From Cerrena zonata (taxonomy: Eukaryota > Basidiomycota > Agaricomycetes > Polyporales > Cerrenaceae): a DNA stretch of 64,000 nucleotides. The stretch covers positions 1 through 64,000 of the forward strand of contig JASBNA010000079.1 of assembly GCA_038087015.1 (NCBI GenBank). The letters are read 5' to 3'. This document shows, piece after piece, positions 19,079 through 28,804 of this stretch (position 1 is its first letter; each line of letters starts with the position of its first letter). The notes below the pieces were generated by a model that was not told the DNA's origin, did no database searches, and worked only from the letters and a program-made list of their open reading frames with translations. The position numbers and the translations under genes were made by a program.

Positions 19079-19579
19079 ATGAGCTTATTCTTTAGAATTA
19101 AAGTTTCAAATATGAAATATAGTAAAAAACAATTATCAAATCAAGTTAATTCCTTAAGACCTTATAAGTCAAGATCTCAGAGACCTTGTGATTTCTGTCG
19201 CAAAAGAAAAACTTGTTGTATTATTGATAAACTGATACCTTGTATAAGCTGTATACAATTCAATCAGGGGAATTGTACTTTCAAAAATGGTCCAGTCAAG
19301 AGAATAGTTAGGAAAAAAGATGTAAAAAATGTAAAAGAGGAATTAAAATTTCCCACCATAATAAGTGAAGAAAAGATCAAGGAAGTCCCAGCCAGCTTTG
19401 ACAATTCCCCTTCCCAAAGCTCTTCTCAAAGTACAAGCTCTCAAAGTTCAATATATTCAGATAACCCTGATTCGTTTGATGAAAAATTGCTCAGCTTTGA
19501 CTTGTTCCCCCATCATCTAATTAACCAGGATATCTTCAATACAAATATTTATGATTACTACTATAATTTAAATTTTTAG
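19079..19579 (+). CDS. Short Zn2Cys6 protein
   Basis: 166 residues. A zinc cluster lies near the N-terminus: Cys37, 40, 47 (or 46), 55, 58 and 66, within RPCDFCRKRKTCC and PCISC, preceded by basic residues. It is followed by a Lys-rich linker, a Ser/Gln tract (about 108-130) and an acidic aromatic tail (ending YDYYYNLNF) that could act as an activation segment. There is no fungal-specific transcription factor domain, so it is far shorter than most zinc-cluster regulators. Similar short zinc-cluster proteins occur in Candida, but I cannot name an ortholog. A downstream ATG at 19112 is an alternative start. It is convergent with SOD3, separated by GT and ATT microsatellites. Confidence 0.75.
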   Translation: MSLFFRIKVSNMKYSKKQLSNQVNSLRPYKSRSQRPCDFCRKRKTCCIIDKLIPCISCIQFNQGNCTFKNGPVKRIVRKKDVKNVKEELKFPTIISEEKIKEVPASFDNSPSQSSSQSTSSQSSIYSDNPDSFDEKLLSFDLFPHHLINQDIFNTNIYDYYYNLNF

Positions 19580-19645
19580 TGTGTGTGTGTGTATGTGTGT
19601 ATATTATTATTATTATTATTATTATAAATTTTATTATTATTATAA
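19580..19645. repeat. GT and ATT microsatellites between convergent genes
   Basis: GTGTGTGTGT at about 19580-19600 followed by (ATT)n to about 19643, in the 3' region shared by the zinc-cluster gene and SOD3. Confidence 0.8.
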
Positions 19646-20260
19646 ATTGATATATTTTTGTTCTGCTTGAGTCCAATTGATCACGTTCCAAATTGCTTTG
19701 AAGTAATCAAGTTTGGCATTCTGGTACTGTAAATAATAAGCGTGTTCCCAGGCATCAATGGCAATTAAAGGTACCAAGTTCCCAGTAACGGTGTCTTGAT
19801 TAGCAGTGGTTACCACTTGTAACACTCCTTCATCAAGATTCTTCACCAAAAAAGCCCACCCGGAACCTTGGATACCGGCCAATTTGCCATTGACCAATTC
19901 AATCAACTTGTCAAATGATCCATACTGGCTAATCACTTGCTGACTAAACTTACTCCCGCTACTAGGCAATCGGCCCCCGTACTGGGATGTTGGCGATAAA
20001 CTCTTCCAAAAAAGTACGTGGTTAGCGTGTCCACCAGCGAAAAAATTGACGTTTTTTTGCAATTCAACCGTTCTAGTTACGTTTCCTTCAATTTCCGACT
20101 CAATCAACTCCTCAATACTCTTATTATATCCATTGACGTACGTTTGATGGTGTTTGGAATGGTGGATCTCATTGATTTGCCCGCTGATGTATGGCTCCAA
20201 CGCATCATAAGACCAATCTAACTTGGGTAACACCGCCTTCTCTCTATTTGCTAAACTCAT
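19640..20260 (-). CDS. SOD3: Cytosolic manganese superoxide dismutase
   Basis: Dismutates superoxide. 206 residues with the Mn/Fe-SOD fold. Metal ligands are visible as His33 (EIHHSKHHQTYV), His81 (GGHANHVLFW), Asp169 and His173 (DAWEHAYY). It begins MSLANREKAVLPKLDWSYDALEP without a mitochondrial presequence, matching the cytosolic Mn-SOD (SOD3) of Candida rather than mitochondrial SOD2. The sequence does not by itself prove Mn over Fe, but fungal members are Mn enzymes. It shares a short promoter-to-3' spacer with the alpha/beta hydrolase upstream on the same strand. Confidence 0.92.
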   Translation of the reverse strand: MSLANREKAVLPKLDWSYDALEPYISGQINEIHHSKHHQTYVNGYNKSIEELIESEIEGNVTRTVELQKNVNFFAGGHANHVLFWKSLSPTSQYGGRLPSSGSKFSQQVISQYGSFDKLIELVNGKLAGIQGSGWAFLVKNLDEGVLQVVTTANQDTVTGNLVPLIAIDAWEHAYYLQYQNAKLDYFKAIWNVINWTQAEQKYINL

Positions 20261-20395
20261 TCTGTAGTTGGCTCTATTTTCTTCTCTCTTTCATTCATTC
20301 TTTCGGGGTTCTTTTATACTACAATGTTTTATTTGCTCATATAACCACTAAACTTCTCTTTTGGGTTAGGTTTTTTTGCTCTTTGTATTACTCAG

Positions 20396-21319
20396 CTACT
20401 TATTATGTCTAATCCATTCAACTATGGCTTCTGCAACCTTGACGGGATCCTCCCGATGTAAAAAATGACCAACCCGGTTCATGGTTTGCACTTTAACCAG
20501 TTTGGTTTGTGCCAATTTTTCAGCCTCCAAATCATAAACCGACTTGATCATACACCCATCCGTTTCACCCCCCAATATTAACGTGGGCACCTGTTCAAAA
20601 TTAACATTCCATCGACGTCCATCAAAATTCAAAATCTTAAATAAGCACCGGTAGTACGCGGTGGAGGCTTCAAGTACTCCCGGCTTTAATAACGTGCTTC
20701 GTACTTGGTCGATTTCTTGCCGGGAATATTCATAATTAGGTGACCAATATCTCCATAAATAATCAAGATAACTATCTTCTCCCGTTTGCCTCAATTTCTT
20801 ATAAAGATATTCACTTTGCATCGTTAAAAAATAACTCGATTTATACAATTGTAAAGGAATCTTAAATAAATATTCCCAAATTCGAAGATTACTCAAGTAT
20901 GGTATTGCTAACGTAACCATCGAATCAACAAGTTCCGGATATACACTTGCAACCTTGAATGCAATTATCGCCCCCCAATCATGTCCAACCAAATGAACCG
21001 GTAAATTCTTTACCGGTAATACTTCATTAATCCAGCTTTTAACATCCTTGGCTATTTCTCCAACAGTGTACTCTCCTTCCGGTCCTTGACTCGACTCCTC
21101 GTACCCTCGAAGTAATGGGGCAAGTATAAGTGCTTTTGGGAAACTTTCTTCAAGAATTGGAATCACTTTACTAAAGGACGTATTGTCATCTGGAAATCCA
21201 TGGATTAAAAAAATAACCCGGTTCCATCTTCTAATTGGTGCATAGACCTCCTGCTCGTGGAAATTACTTATAACACTGAACGTTCTCCTCCCGTTTTTCA
21301 ATTTAATACTATGTGACAT
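20396..21319 (-). CDS. Alpha/beta hydrolase, epoxide-hydrolase type
   Basis: 307 residues with the alpha/beta-hydrolase fold. HGFPD (40-44) supplies the oxyanion region. GHDWG holds the nucleophile Asp114, which indicates epoxide hydrolase/haloalkane dehalogenase type rather than a serine esterase. The acid is probably Asp254 (GETDG) and the base His285 (GHFLHRED). No signal peptide. The physiological substrate is unknown; detoxification of epoxides or lipid-derived compounds is a family-level guess. It lies upstream of SOD3 on the same strand, 135 bp away. Confidence 0.82.
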   Translation of the reverse strand: MSHSIKLKNGRRTFSVISNFHEQEVYAPIRRWNRVIFLIHGFPDDNTSFSKVIPILEESFPKALILAPLLRGYEESSQGPEGEYTVGEIAKDVKSWINEVLPVKNLPVHLVGHDWGAIIAFKVASVYPELVDSMVTLAIPYLSNLRIWEYLFKIPLQLYKSSYFLTMQSEYLYKKLRQTGEDSYLDYLWRYWSPNYEYSRQEIDQVRSTLLKPGVLEASTAYYRCLFKILNFDGRRWNVNFEQVPTLILGGETDGCMIKSVYDLEAEKLAQTKLVKVQTMNRVGHFLHREDPVKVAEAIVEWIRHNK

Positions 21320-21821
21320 GGTAAGTAATTGATTAGTTAAATTTTAGTACTGGTCCCAATACTAGTTTTTTTAAATATTATTATTGCGCAGGCATGTGAA
21401 GTCTTTTTTTTTTCGCTACCCATGGGATATTTGCAACCTTTTTCAAAATGAGTGAGTCTAAATCTTGATTGCAACTTACGTAAATTGATCGTTGAAGGAC
21501 TGTCATGTGATATGCACCCGTCTCAAAGTGTTGGATTTAGGTACTTTGTTTTATTTGATGGTTGAAACCTGTTTTATACTAATCGCGGAATTTAATCTAC
21601 CAATTTCACAAGAAGAAAATACAAGATGAACAAGAAGAATGTACAAGATGAATACACCGTTGTAACGTTCCTAAAACAAGTAACTGGCTCACTTAAACGC
21701 GGAGAAAAATCGTTGGTGAAATGACGTGGAGAGCGACTCATGTGAAGTATAAAGGAATAAATTGAACGAAATTGACCACAGAATTATCAATTGATTGATT
21801 CTCCAAATAGTTTTAAAAAAA
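21320..21821. other. Divergent promoter, hydrolase and POX18-like
   Basis: About 500 bp. A short frame at 21626-21724 (32 codons) contains repeated ACAAGATGAA-type words and no domain. Nothing else recognised. Confidence 0.45.
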
Positions 21822-22220
21822 ATGACTGAAGTTGATTTGAGTGAGCCAGGATTTGAAGGAACCCCTTTACTTAATTTTATGAAGGATGTTTTAGAACAAG
21901 AACCAAAATTAAGAAAAGATTCTGTTAAAAAAGTCAAGGCTAGAGTTGTGCTTACATTAAGAAATAAAGAAAACCAAAAGAAATCATGGTTTTTCGATTT
22001 CAAAGAAAATGGAACAGTTGAAAAAATTGAAGGAGACAGCTTGCCTAAAAATGATGTTGCCATTACCATGAAGGATACTGATTTTCTCAAATTGGTTGAT
22101 TATAAGGTTCAAGCACAGAAATTATATTTAAATGGAAGATTAAAAGTCAAGGGAAATTTAATGAAAGCCATTAGTATTGAAACAATCTTGAAAGCCGCTG
22201 ATCCCAGACCAAAATTATAA
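21822..22220 (+). CDS. POX18: SCP2-domain peroxisomal lipid-binding protein (POX18-like)
   Basis: 132 residues starting at ATG 21822 (an in-frame TTG upstream is not a start). The whole protein is one SCP2 sterol-carrier domain, with KSWFFDFKENGTV-type and LYLNGRLKVKGNLMKA segments. It resembles the oleate- and alkane-induced PXP-18/POX18 of Candida tropicalis, which protects and assists peroxisomal acyl-CoA metabolism. It ends PKL, a weak variant of the PTS1 peroxisomal signal. It converges with a CYP52 gene 105 bp away, so two alkane/fatty-acid proteins face each other. Confidence 0.88.
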   Translation: MTEVDLSEPGFEGTPLLNFMKDVLEQEPKLRKDSVKKVKARVVLTLRNKENQKKSWFFDFKENGTVEKIEGDSLPKNDVAITMKDTDFLKLVDYKVQAQKLYLNGRLKVKGNLMKAISIETILKAADPRPKL

Positions 22221-22325
22221 TTACATATATCAAGTATATTACATAAATATATTAACCGAATAAACAAAGTATGAATGAAGAAGAGTAATAACATAAATAC
22301 ATCAACACATTAAAATCCTCAAGAA

Positions 22326-23891
22326 TTACCTTGTCAAGGTAATATTTGCCCCATCAGTTAAAGATAAAGTTAAATGAGTAGACATTTTAGGAGGATAATG
22401 TTTTGAAAAATCAGCACTATTTAAATTTGGGAAAATTTGACATAAACGAACAATAATATAACTAGCTTCGGTTAAGGCAAATTGTTGACCCAAGCAAATA
22501 CGAGGACCCCCATTGAAAGGTAAATAAGCCCAACCAGGTTTCAATGATTTATCAGCCCAACGTTCTGGTTTAAAAACTTCTGCATCCTCACCATAATATT
22601 TTGGATCACGATGAGTAGCTGAAATCACATAACCGATAACTCTACCCTTTTCAATGAAAACAGGTTCATTACCATTTTTACCAGCACCACGAGGTAAGGT
22701 GGTTGTTTTAGTAGCCACTCTATAATTGATGGGGACCGAAGGATATAATCTTAAAACTTCATTAATAACATATTTAAGATAATCACAATGTTTCAAACTT
22801 TCAAAGGAGATATCTTCGATTCTTGCATCATCCCCTGAACCAAAATGTTCATAGATTGTTTCTTTCAATTTCGACCAAACTCTAGGATTACGAGCTAATT
22901 CGTAAAAGGTAAACGATAAAAGACCAGCAGTAGTATCACGACCAGCAATCATGATATTCAATAATTGATCTTGTAAAATCTTTGGATCTCTAGTTTCTTT
23001 AACCAATTCATAAAGGAAACAGTATCCATCTTTACTACGTTCTTCAATTTCTTCAGGAGTGGCAGCTAAAGCTTTTGAAACATAATACTTAGCAAATTTG
23101 TGAACGTTTTTATTACAACGATTAAATTCAAAAGAATTAACCAAGGGGTACAACATCATAGACCAAGCTCTAGTGGCCAAGTAACTTTGGGAAATATTAA
23201 AGGAATCATAGAATAATTCGCTTCCTTCGTATAAAAACTCGGGGGTTTCACCAATCGATTCATCTTTTAAACCATATAACGATTGTCCAAATAAAAATTC
23301 CGTTGAAGTATCAACAGTCAATCGATAGAAATAATTCTGAATATCAAAAGGTTTACCCTTTTGCACCTCAATATGGCGAACAAGGTATCCCAAATGTTTT
23401 TCTAAAGATTGAACATGGGCCACTTTTTCCTTGGTAAAATTTGGTCTTAACAACGATCTAGAATGTTTCCATCCACCTCCATCAAGAGTGAAGATTCCAT
23501 CACCCAACAATGGTTTAAAATGGGAATTTCTAAACCCAAGAGCAAAATCGTTAAATTGAGTAGCCAAAACCGCTTTAATATTTTCTGGATCGGCAGTTGC
23601 AAAAAGTGCCATCCCACCAATGGTAATTCTAAACGATTCTCCTTGTTCTTTAAAAATGTTCCAGATAAACTCCAACATTTCTCCGTTTCTTTTGGCTTTC
23701 AAAAAGAAAACCCAATTACGACTAAACAACCATCCACTTCCCTTCAAGTAAGGTGCTTCACCACAATTCCATTTCCATTTAATGTATCGATTTTTAAGCT
23801 CGTGCAAAATAAAATAAGTAAACCCAATTAAGCCAATAATGGTAAGCCAATTATCAGTCAACCAAGGTGGTAAGTCAATTTCTCTAAGCAT
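22326..23891 (-). CDS. Cytochrome P450, CYP52 family
   Basis: 521 residues. CYP52 enzymes omega-hydroxylate n-alkanes and fatty acids at the ER membrane, the first step of alkane assimilation. An N-terminal membrane anchor (about 12-30) is followed by the family-typical ARDTT-like I-helix (IAGRDTTAGLLSF), ExxR (NEVLRLYP), and heme loop FNGGPRICLGQQ with Cys466. Length and motifs are normal and no break is seen. CYP52 genes usually occur in several copies; only one is in this window. Its partner in context is the convergent POX18-like gene. Confidence 0.93.
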   Translation of the reverse strand: MLREIDLPPWLTDNWLTIIGLIGFTYFILHELKNRYIKWKWNCGEAPYLKGSGWLFSRNWVFFLKAKRNGEMLEFIWNIFKEQGESFRITIGGMALFATADPENIKAVLATQFNDFALGFRNSHFKPLLGDGIFTLDGGGWKHSRSLLRPNFTKEKVAHVQSLEKHLGYLVRHIEVQKGKPFDIQNYFYRLTVDTSTEFLFGQSLYGLKDESIGETPEFLYEGSELFYDSFNISQSYLATRAWSMMLYPLVNSFEFNRCNKNVHKFAKYYVSKALAATPEEIEERSKDGYCFLYELVKETRDPKILQDQLLNIMIAGRDTTAGLLSFTFYELARNPRVWSKLKETIYEHFGSGDDARIEDISFESLKHCDYLKYVINEVLRLYPSVPINYRVATKTTTLPRGAGKNGNEPVFIEKGRVIGYVISATHRDPKYYGEDAEVFKPERWADKSLKPGWAYLPFNGGPRICLGQQFALTEASYIIVRLCQIFPNLNSADFSKHYPPKMSTHLTLSLTDGANITLTR

Positions 23892-24674
23892 TTTTCACTA
23901 GGGTACTACTTTGTTATTCTATCTTCCAACATCTCGTCCTAATCTTCTACTTATATTTGATATATCCATCGATTGCAACCTGGATTTAATCTGCCTGTGA
24001 AAATGCCCCAGCAAAACACCCAGACCTTTGCGTAATAAGGTGATTGTTAACTAGAAAGTAACTACAGGCTAACCATTTTATACAGTATCACAGAGGCCAA
24101 TGCTAGCTACACGTTGAAAGCAGACTTGTGATTGCAAAAAGGGCAGAAACCGACGTGCGCAAGGGCTTAATTCTAGCACAGCAAAGACACAAGAAGTCCA
24201 ACTGTCAAAGAGTGCCCCTTTCCCCTCTTAGCGTTTGTCAATCATGTGAAGGCTGCGCTACTCCACATAACTAAATCAAATGCTAATCCCAACAAACCCA
24301 CTAGAATAGGTAAACAGGAAGGTGAATAGGAACAGGTAAACTTTGTAAAAGGTAAAAATTAAAAGAGGTTAGTTTAGAATAGGTAATGTCAAGGAGAAAA
24401 GGAAGAAGACGTCATTTAAGTGTGAAAAAGTGAAGAAAATGAAAAAGGTTAAAAAGTGATAAAATAAATAACAATTTTAATGAACATGAATGAAATTTTA
24501 ATTGGAGTCCCCACAAAATGGTTATTTACCGTGGCATCCACCTAGTGTAAAAAGTATACTTGTACTCACTCACATGATAAGAATCATTTACAAGGATACA
24601 AGTATATAAGTAGATACAAGTAATTTATTCGATTTTCTTTTAGTGGAAAAGTTTCCATCAACAAATTTTCAATC
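23892..24674. other. Divergent promoter, CYP52 and CSR1
   Basis: Nearly 800 bp, longer than most intergenic gaps here, in keeping with an inducible CYP52 promoter. The AGGTAAA-type words at about 24305-24380 repeat loosely. No specific response element could be assigned. Confidence 0.4.
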
Positions 24675-26021
24675 ATGTCCGACGTCTTTAGCTCCATAAC
24701 TCCTTTATCGAAAAAGGAAGAAATTTCTGTTAAACAAATTTACGCTTATTTATTAAAGTCATGGGGTTACGATGTTAAATTAACTTTGAAAGAAATTCAT
24801 GAAGAAAGTAAATTTATTGGTTCCGGAGATGCAAATCAATGTAATTCGAATAATTTCCAATCCAGTGGGTTAACAGAAGAGACTCGTAAAACATATTTTC
24901 TGGCTAGAAAAAACTTACATTATCTAGAAGGGGCCCCAAATGATACTTCTCTGGAGGAGACTTTGAACGAAAAATCAAGCAAGACCCGTAGCAGCAAACA
25001 TTTCCATCATCATGTTAAAGTCAATAAAGACATTACTCATCATTTATTAACCAAGTATAATCCAGAAGAGATGCATTCAAGTTTTTTAAACAGTCTTCGT
25101 AATGATACTTTTGATCTTAATACCATGCGTTATGTCGTGGCACGTGACTTTCATGTTGAAAATTCCTTACAGATGTTTATCAAGTGTTTGGACTGGAGAT
25201 GGAATTCCCATCAAGTTGATGATTGGGTATACGCCGGGGATGCTGAGATTTATTGGAAAGGTAAAAAGAAGGAATTTATCGAAGCTTTTAAATTAAACCA
25301 AGCTTATTTAAGAGGTCACGATAAGGAAAATCGTCCAATTTGTGTTATCCATGTTCAAAAACATTTACGTTCAAATTGTCCTGATCATGATTTTGAACAT
25401 TTTATTTGTTTGATTATTGAATGGTTTAGATTGGGATTTAAACCAAAGGAAGGTGTAAGTAAAGGTAGTATTTTATTCGATATGACTGGATTTGGAATGA
25501 AGAATGCTGATTTGGCTGCAGTTAAGTTTTTGGCTTCAATGTTTGAAGCCAACTATCCAGAATGTTTAGGAATGATTTGGGTTCACAATGCTCCTTGGAT
25601 TTTTAATGCGGTTTGGAAAATCATTAAAGGTTGGTTGGATCCCGTGGTTGCTTCCAAGATTCGTTTTACTAAAGGTGAAAAAGAATTGGGCCAATATATT
25701 GATTCAAAATATATTCCTAAAGCTTTAGGTGGGTCTGATACTTATAAAAATGAATACATTCCTCCTTCTAAAGAAACTGATGATCGTAAACCAAAAGATG
25801 AAGAATTTGGTAAATTAGTTGAAGAACGTGATGAATTGGTTGCAAAATTCATGCAATCCACCATTAATTGGATTCAAGCAAAAGATGCTCAAGAATCTGC
25901 TTTCTACTTGAAGGAACGTGATGGAATTCAAAATACTTTGAGTTCAAACTATAAAAAAATTGATCCTTATATTCGTACTAGAGGTGCGTTTGAAAGAAAT
26001 GGTCAATTAAAAGTTGAATAA
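24675..26021 (+). CDS. CSR1: Sec14-like phosphatidylinositol transfer protein Csr1
   Basis: 448 residues. A CRAL-TRIO N region (about 140-180, RYVVARDFHVENSLQMF) and lipid-binding domain (about 200-355, including ILFDMTGFGMKNAD and WLDPVVASKI) are followed by the C-terminal extension shared with S. cerevisiae Csr1/Sfh2, ending DPYIRTRG and GQLKVE. Csr1 transfers phosphatidylinositol and influences lipid-droplet and squalene metabolism. An N-terminal extension with His-rich SKHFHHHVK (about 105-115) is not conserved in my memory of the yeast protein. CSR1 is preferred to SEC14 or PDR16/17 because of the C-terminal extension. Confidence 0.82.
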   Translation: MSDVFSSITPLSKKEEISVKQIYAYLLKSWGYDVKLTLKEIHEESKFIGSGDANQCNSNNFQSSGLTEETRKTYFLARKNLHYLEGAPNDTSLEETLNEKSSKTRSSKHFHHHVKVNKDITHHLLTKYNPEEMHSSFLNSLRNDTFDLNTMRYVVARDFHVENSLQMFIKCLDWRWNSHQVDDWVYAGDAEIYWKGKKKEFIEAFKLNQAYLRGHDKENRPICVIHVQKHLRSNCPDHDFEHFICLIIEWFRLGFKPKEGVSKGSILFDMTGFGMKNADLAAVKFLASMFEANYPECLGMIWVHNAPWIFNAVWKIIKGWLDPVVASKIRFTKGEKELGQYIDSKYIPKALGGSDTYKNEYIPPSKETDDRKPKDEEFGKLVEERDELVAKFMQSTINWIQAKDAQESAFYLKERDGIQNTLSSNYKKIDPYIRTRGAFERNGQLKVE

Positions 26022-26142
26022 GCCTTTTTTTGTATTAGACTGTATATTCACCAATATATAATATATTTTGTATTTATTAAAACAGGAAGAAAAGAAAAAA
26101 GCCCATACACCAGGTATGAGAACACTTGTATCAATCATTTCA

Positions 26143-26794
26143 TCATTGCCATTTAGATTTTTGTAAATGAATATAGAATAAAAGAGTTATTAATATAAGT
26201 AGAATTAAAAAAATTACCGAGACATGCTCGATAATCTTATTTAATTTATTTCGTTTCTTAATTTTATTTCGTTTCAATTTAGAATCGAGTTTTAATTGTC
26301 TTTTGGATTTTGGTTTTTTCAAGATTTCATACTTAACACAATATTTATAATCTAAATCTCCAATATAGTATGGATGCAACATATTGAGTGCATGTTCCAG
26401 ATGGCCAACATCTTCAAATGGTTCTGTAGCGTCAATCCCTCCACAGTCAAACAACACCTCGGCTCCTCCTGGATGATCCTGACTGAAATTAGTTATATTA
26501 TACACCTTATTATATATTATCATCCATAGATCTTGTGGATTATCATGCTTTCTAATTTCTTCTATCGAATACACAGGTGGATCCCGATATCCTTTAACTT
26601 CTGTATCCAGAGTCTCTCGCATCGCTTCCTCTGGAGGGGTTTTTATCTTGGTAAGCTGCTGCTTCACCGGCCATCGTCATCTTATCTTCTATCAATAGTC
26701 CTTGCTCTATCACAGGGACATTAATCGGACAGTCTTCCCCGTCAATCACGCTTGAAGGTCGATATCTGCTGGTGAATTTTGGTAGCGTTATCAT
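26143..26794 (-). CDS. Cytochrome-b5-like tail-anchored protein
   Basis: A heme-binding b5 domain with both axial histidines in context: DHPGG and, later, DVGHLEH. It is followed by a very basic linker (Lys/Arg clusters) and a C-terminal hydrophobic anchor (VSVIFLILLILITLLFYI-like) with a short tail, so the heme domain faces the cytosol from the ER or outer mitochondrial membrane. The intact downstream frame begins at ATG 26667. Removing one base at the T5 run 26640-26644 joins it to an upstream frame starting at 26794 and yields 216 residues. The upstream part is low-complexity and its reality is uncertain. It is not the housekeeping CYB5 by length; it is a b5-like paralog. Confidence 0.72.
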
Positions 26795-27018
26795 TGGATC
26801 CGGCTCGTATTATTATATCACAATCATTAATGTATAGAATAGTTGAATAGTTGGTCTGTGATCAGTGAACAGTTGATACTTGAAAGTGAGTGATTCAATA
26901 GTTGATTGGTCTATAGTATATATTGAATAGTTAAGCCCTTGTATTGGCAGTAAGCTGTATAAAGCAGATAAAGTAGCTACCTCTGCTAGTTTTTGTTGAG
27001 AAGTAATTCAATACTGTG

Positions 27019-27061
<43 letters not shown>

Positions 27062-27455
27062 GAAAGAAAAAAGAACCTGTGTATAGTACAGCCACCCCCC
27101 CATACAATAGATCTAAATAAGGATGTTCGTAATTTTAAACAGGGGTGGTGTATTTCCGAGCTAGCAACTAATTAAGAAGTGAGCAATTGCGCATGCTGGG
27201 TCTACGTCTCTTATTCGAGATGCTGGTAGTAACTGGGGTTTGAAAAGAAGAACCGGAAAAACGACCAAAAAAAAAAGACAAAGAAAAAGACAAAAACAAA
27301 GACCCGCCCGTGATTAAATCGCACATCCATACACCAGGATATACGGAGGTTATATTATCTAGATGTACGGAGGTTAACGTTGAAATTTCTGTTTACGTTG
27401 AACATTTGGGGAATCAAAAAGGTTTTAAGCTTCTTTAACTTCAACATCTAGCAAT
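26795..27455. other. Divergent promoter, b5-like gene and AGE2
   Basis: Contains repeated GAATAGTTGA/TTGGTCT words (26836-26930), an A run of about 40 bases at 27019-27059, and two copies of a TACGGAGGT box at 27342 and 27366. No gene recognised. Confidence 0.45.
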
Positions 27456-28673
27456 ATGAGTTACAGAACATCCCGTAATGCATTACCATCATCCAAGAAG
27501 ACCCACTCCGAGAAGCATAAGGCCATATTGAAGCAGCTTTTAAAGGAAGCCGCTAATAAGACTTGTGTTGATTGTAAAACTGCAAGTCATCCAAGATGGG
27601 CTTCATGGAATTTGGGATGTTTTATTTGTATTAGATGTTCAGGGATCCATAGAAGCATGGGGACTCATATATCCAAAGTGAAGTCTGTTGATTTAGATGC
27701 ATGGACCGATGAACAAGTTGAATCGATGGTTAAATGGGGGAATGAAAAATGTAATATTTACTGGGAATCAAAATTACCAGAAAATTATATTCCTGATCAG
27801 CTGAAGATTGAAAATTTCATAAGAACAAAATACGATTTGAAAAAATGGGTATTATCTTCCAATATTCCTGATCCTTTATCGATAAATTTAAGTAATCATA
27901 ATACTTTATCTAATCATATTAATTCAAATTCTCAACCAAATATTAATCATACTTCAGTTCCTGATAAAACCACTTTCAAGCAATCTAATTCTCAACCTAC
28001 TTCAACAATAGATTTGTTGGGTGGTGGTAACTCAACTTCGAAGCAAAATGGTCTGTTATTAGATGATGATTTTGGTTCTTTCACCTCTTCAACTACTTCA
28101 CCTCCTCCTCAGAAACCTCAACCAGCCCCTCCAGTTAAGAACCAGTTACCTAAAGTTCCAACTCAAAATATCAGTCAAGGTAAACAATCAGCACAATCAA
28201 CTGGGGGCTCTTTCAATCAAAATAATGGCCGTCAAGATTTGAAAAAATCCATTTTATCATTATATTCATCCCCTTCATCTTCATCTTCAAGTTTTATTCA
28301 ACCTTTAGCATCACAACAACAAGTTCCACAACCCCAAGTTCCACAACAAGTTCCACAACAAGTTCCACAACAAGTTCAAAAACCAATACAACCACAACCA
28401 AACTCACAAAATAAAAATTTAAACTCCTTAACAAATTCATTAAGTGGATTAAACTTTAATACCCAGCCAAGCAATACTGTTTCAAATAACTCAACCCAAA
28501 CCTCGTTGAATCAACTGGCAAAATCTACAAGTTTACCTCCAGCTTGGAACAACGAATGGGCTGATACTACCCCATCCAATAGTTCCAATCAGTGGTCTAA
28601 TACATCTACAAATAGTGGTATTATTAATAGCTCGAAATTGGATGATGACTTATTTAAAAATGTCTGGAGTTAA
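27456..28673 (+). CDS. AGE2: ARF GTPase-activating protein Age2
   Basis: 405 residues. The N-terminal ArfGAP domain (about 18-135) has zinc ligands Cys37, 40, 58 and 61, WASWNLG, and the arginine finger Arg66 in IHRSMG. The extended THISKVKSVDLD signature matches Age2, which stimulates GTP hydrolysis on Arf1 in trans-Golgi to endosome traffic. The remainder is low-complexity Asn/Gln/Pro/Ser. It includes a short tandem repeat of PQQVPQQV (about 292-306) and ends in a Trp-containing acidic segment (DDDLFKNVWS). No membrane segment. The first ATG after the promoter gives the expected N-terminus. Confidence 0.92.
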   Translation: MSYRTSRNALPSSKKTHSEKHKAILKQLLKEAANKTCVDCKTASHPRWASWNLGCFICIRCSGIHRSMGTHISKVKSVDLDAWTDEQVESMVKWGNEKCNIYWESKLPENYIPDQLKIENFIRTKYDLKKWVLSSNIPDPLSINLSNHNTLSNHINSNSQPNINHTSVPDKTTFKQSNSQPTSTIDLLGGGNSTSKQNGLLLDDDFGSFTSSTTSPPPQKPQPAPPVKNQLPKVPTQNISQGKQSAQSTGGSFNQNNGRQDLKKSILSLYSSPSSSSSSFIQPLASQQQVPQPQVPQQVPQQVPQQVQKPIQPQPNSQNKNLNSLTNSLSGLNFNTQPSNTVSNNSTQTSLNQLAKSTSLPPAWNNEWADTTPSNSSNQWSNTSTNSGIINSSKLDDDLFKNVWS

Positions 28674-28804
28674 AGGAAGAAGAAATATCAAAGAATAACA
28701 GTAAACAAATGAAGAAAACAAATTTAAAAGGAAAAAGAAAAAAAAAGAAAAATCTATCTTTTTTTTTTTTAATAAAATAGATTAATAGATATTAAACAAT
28801 CTGC

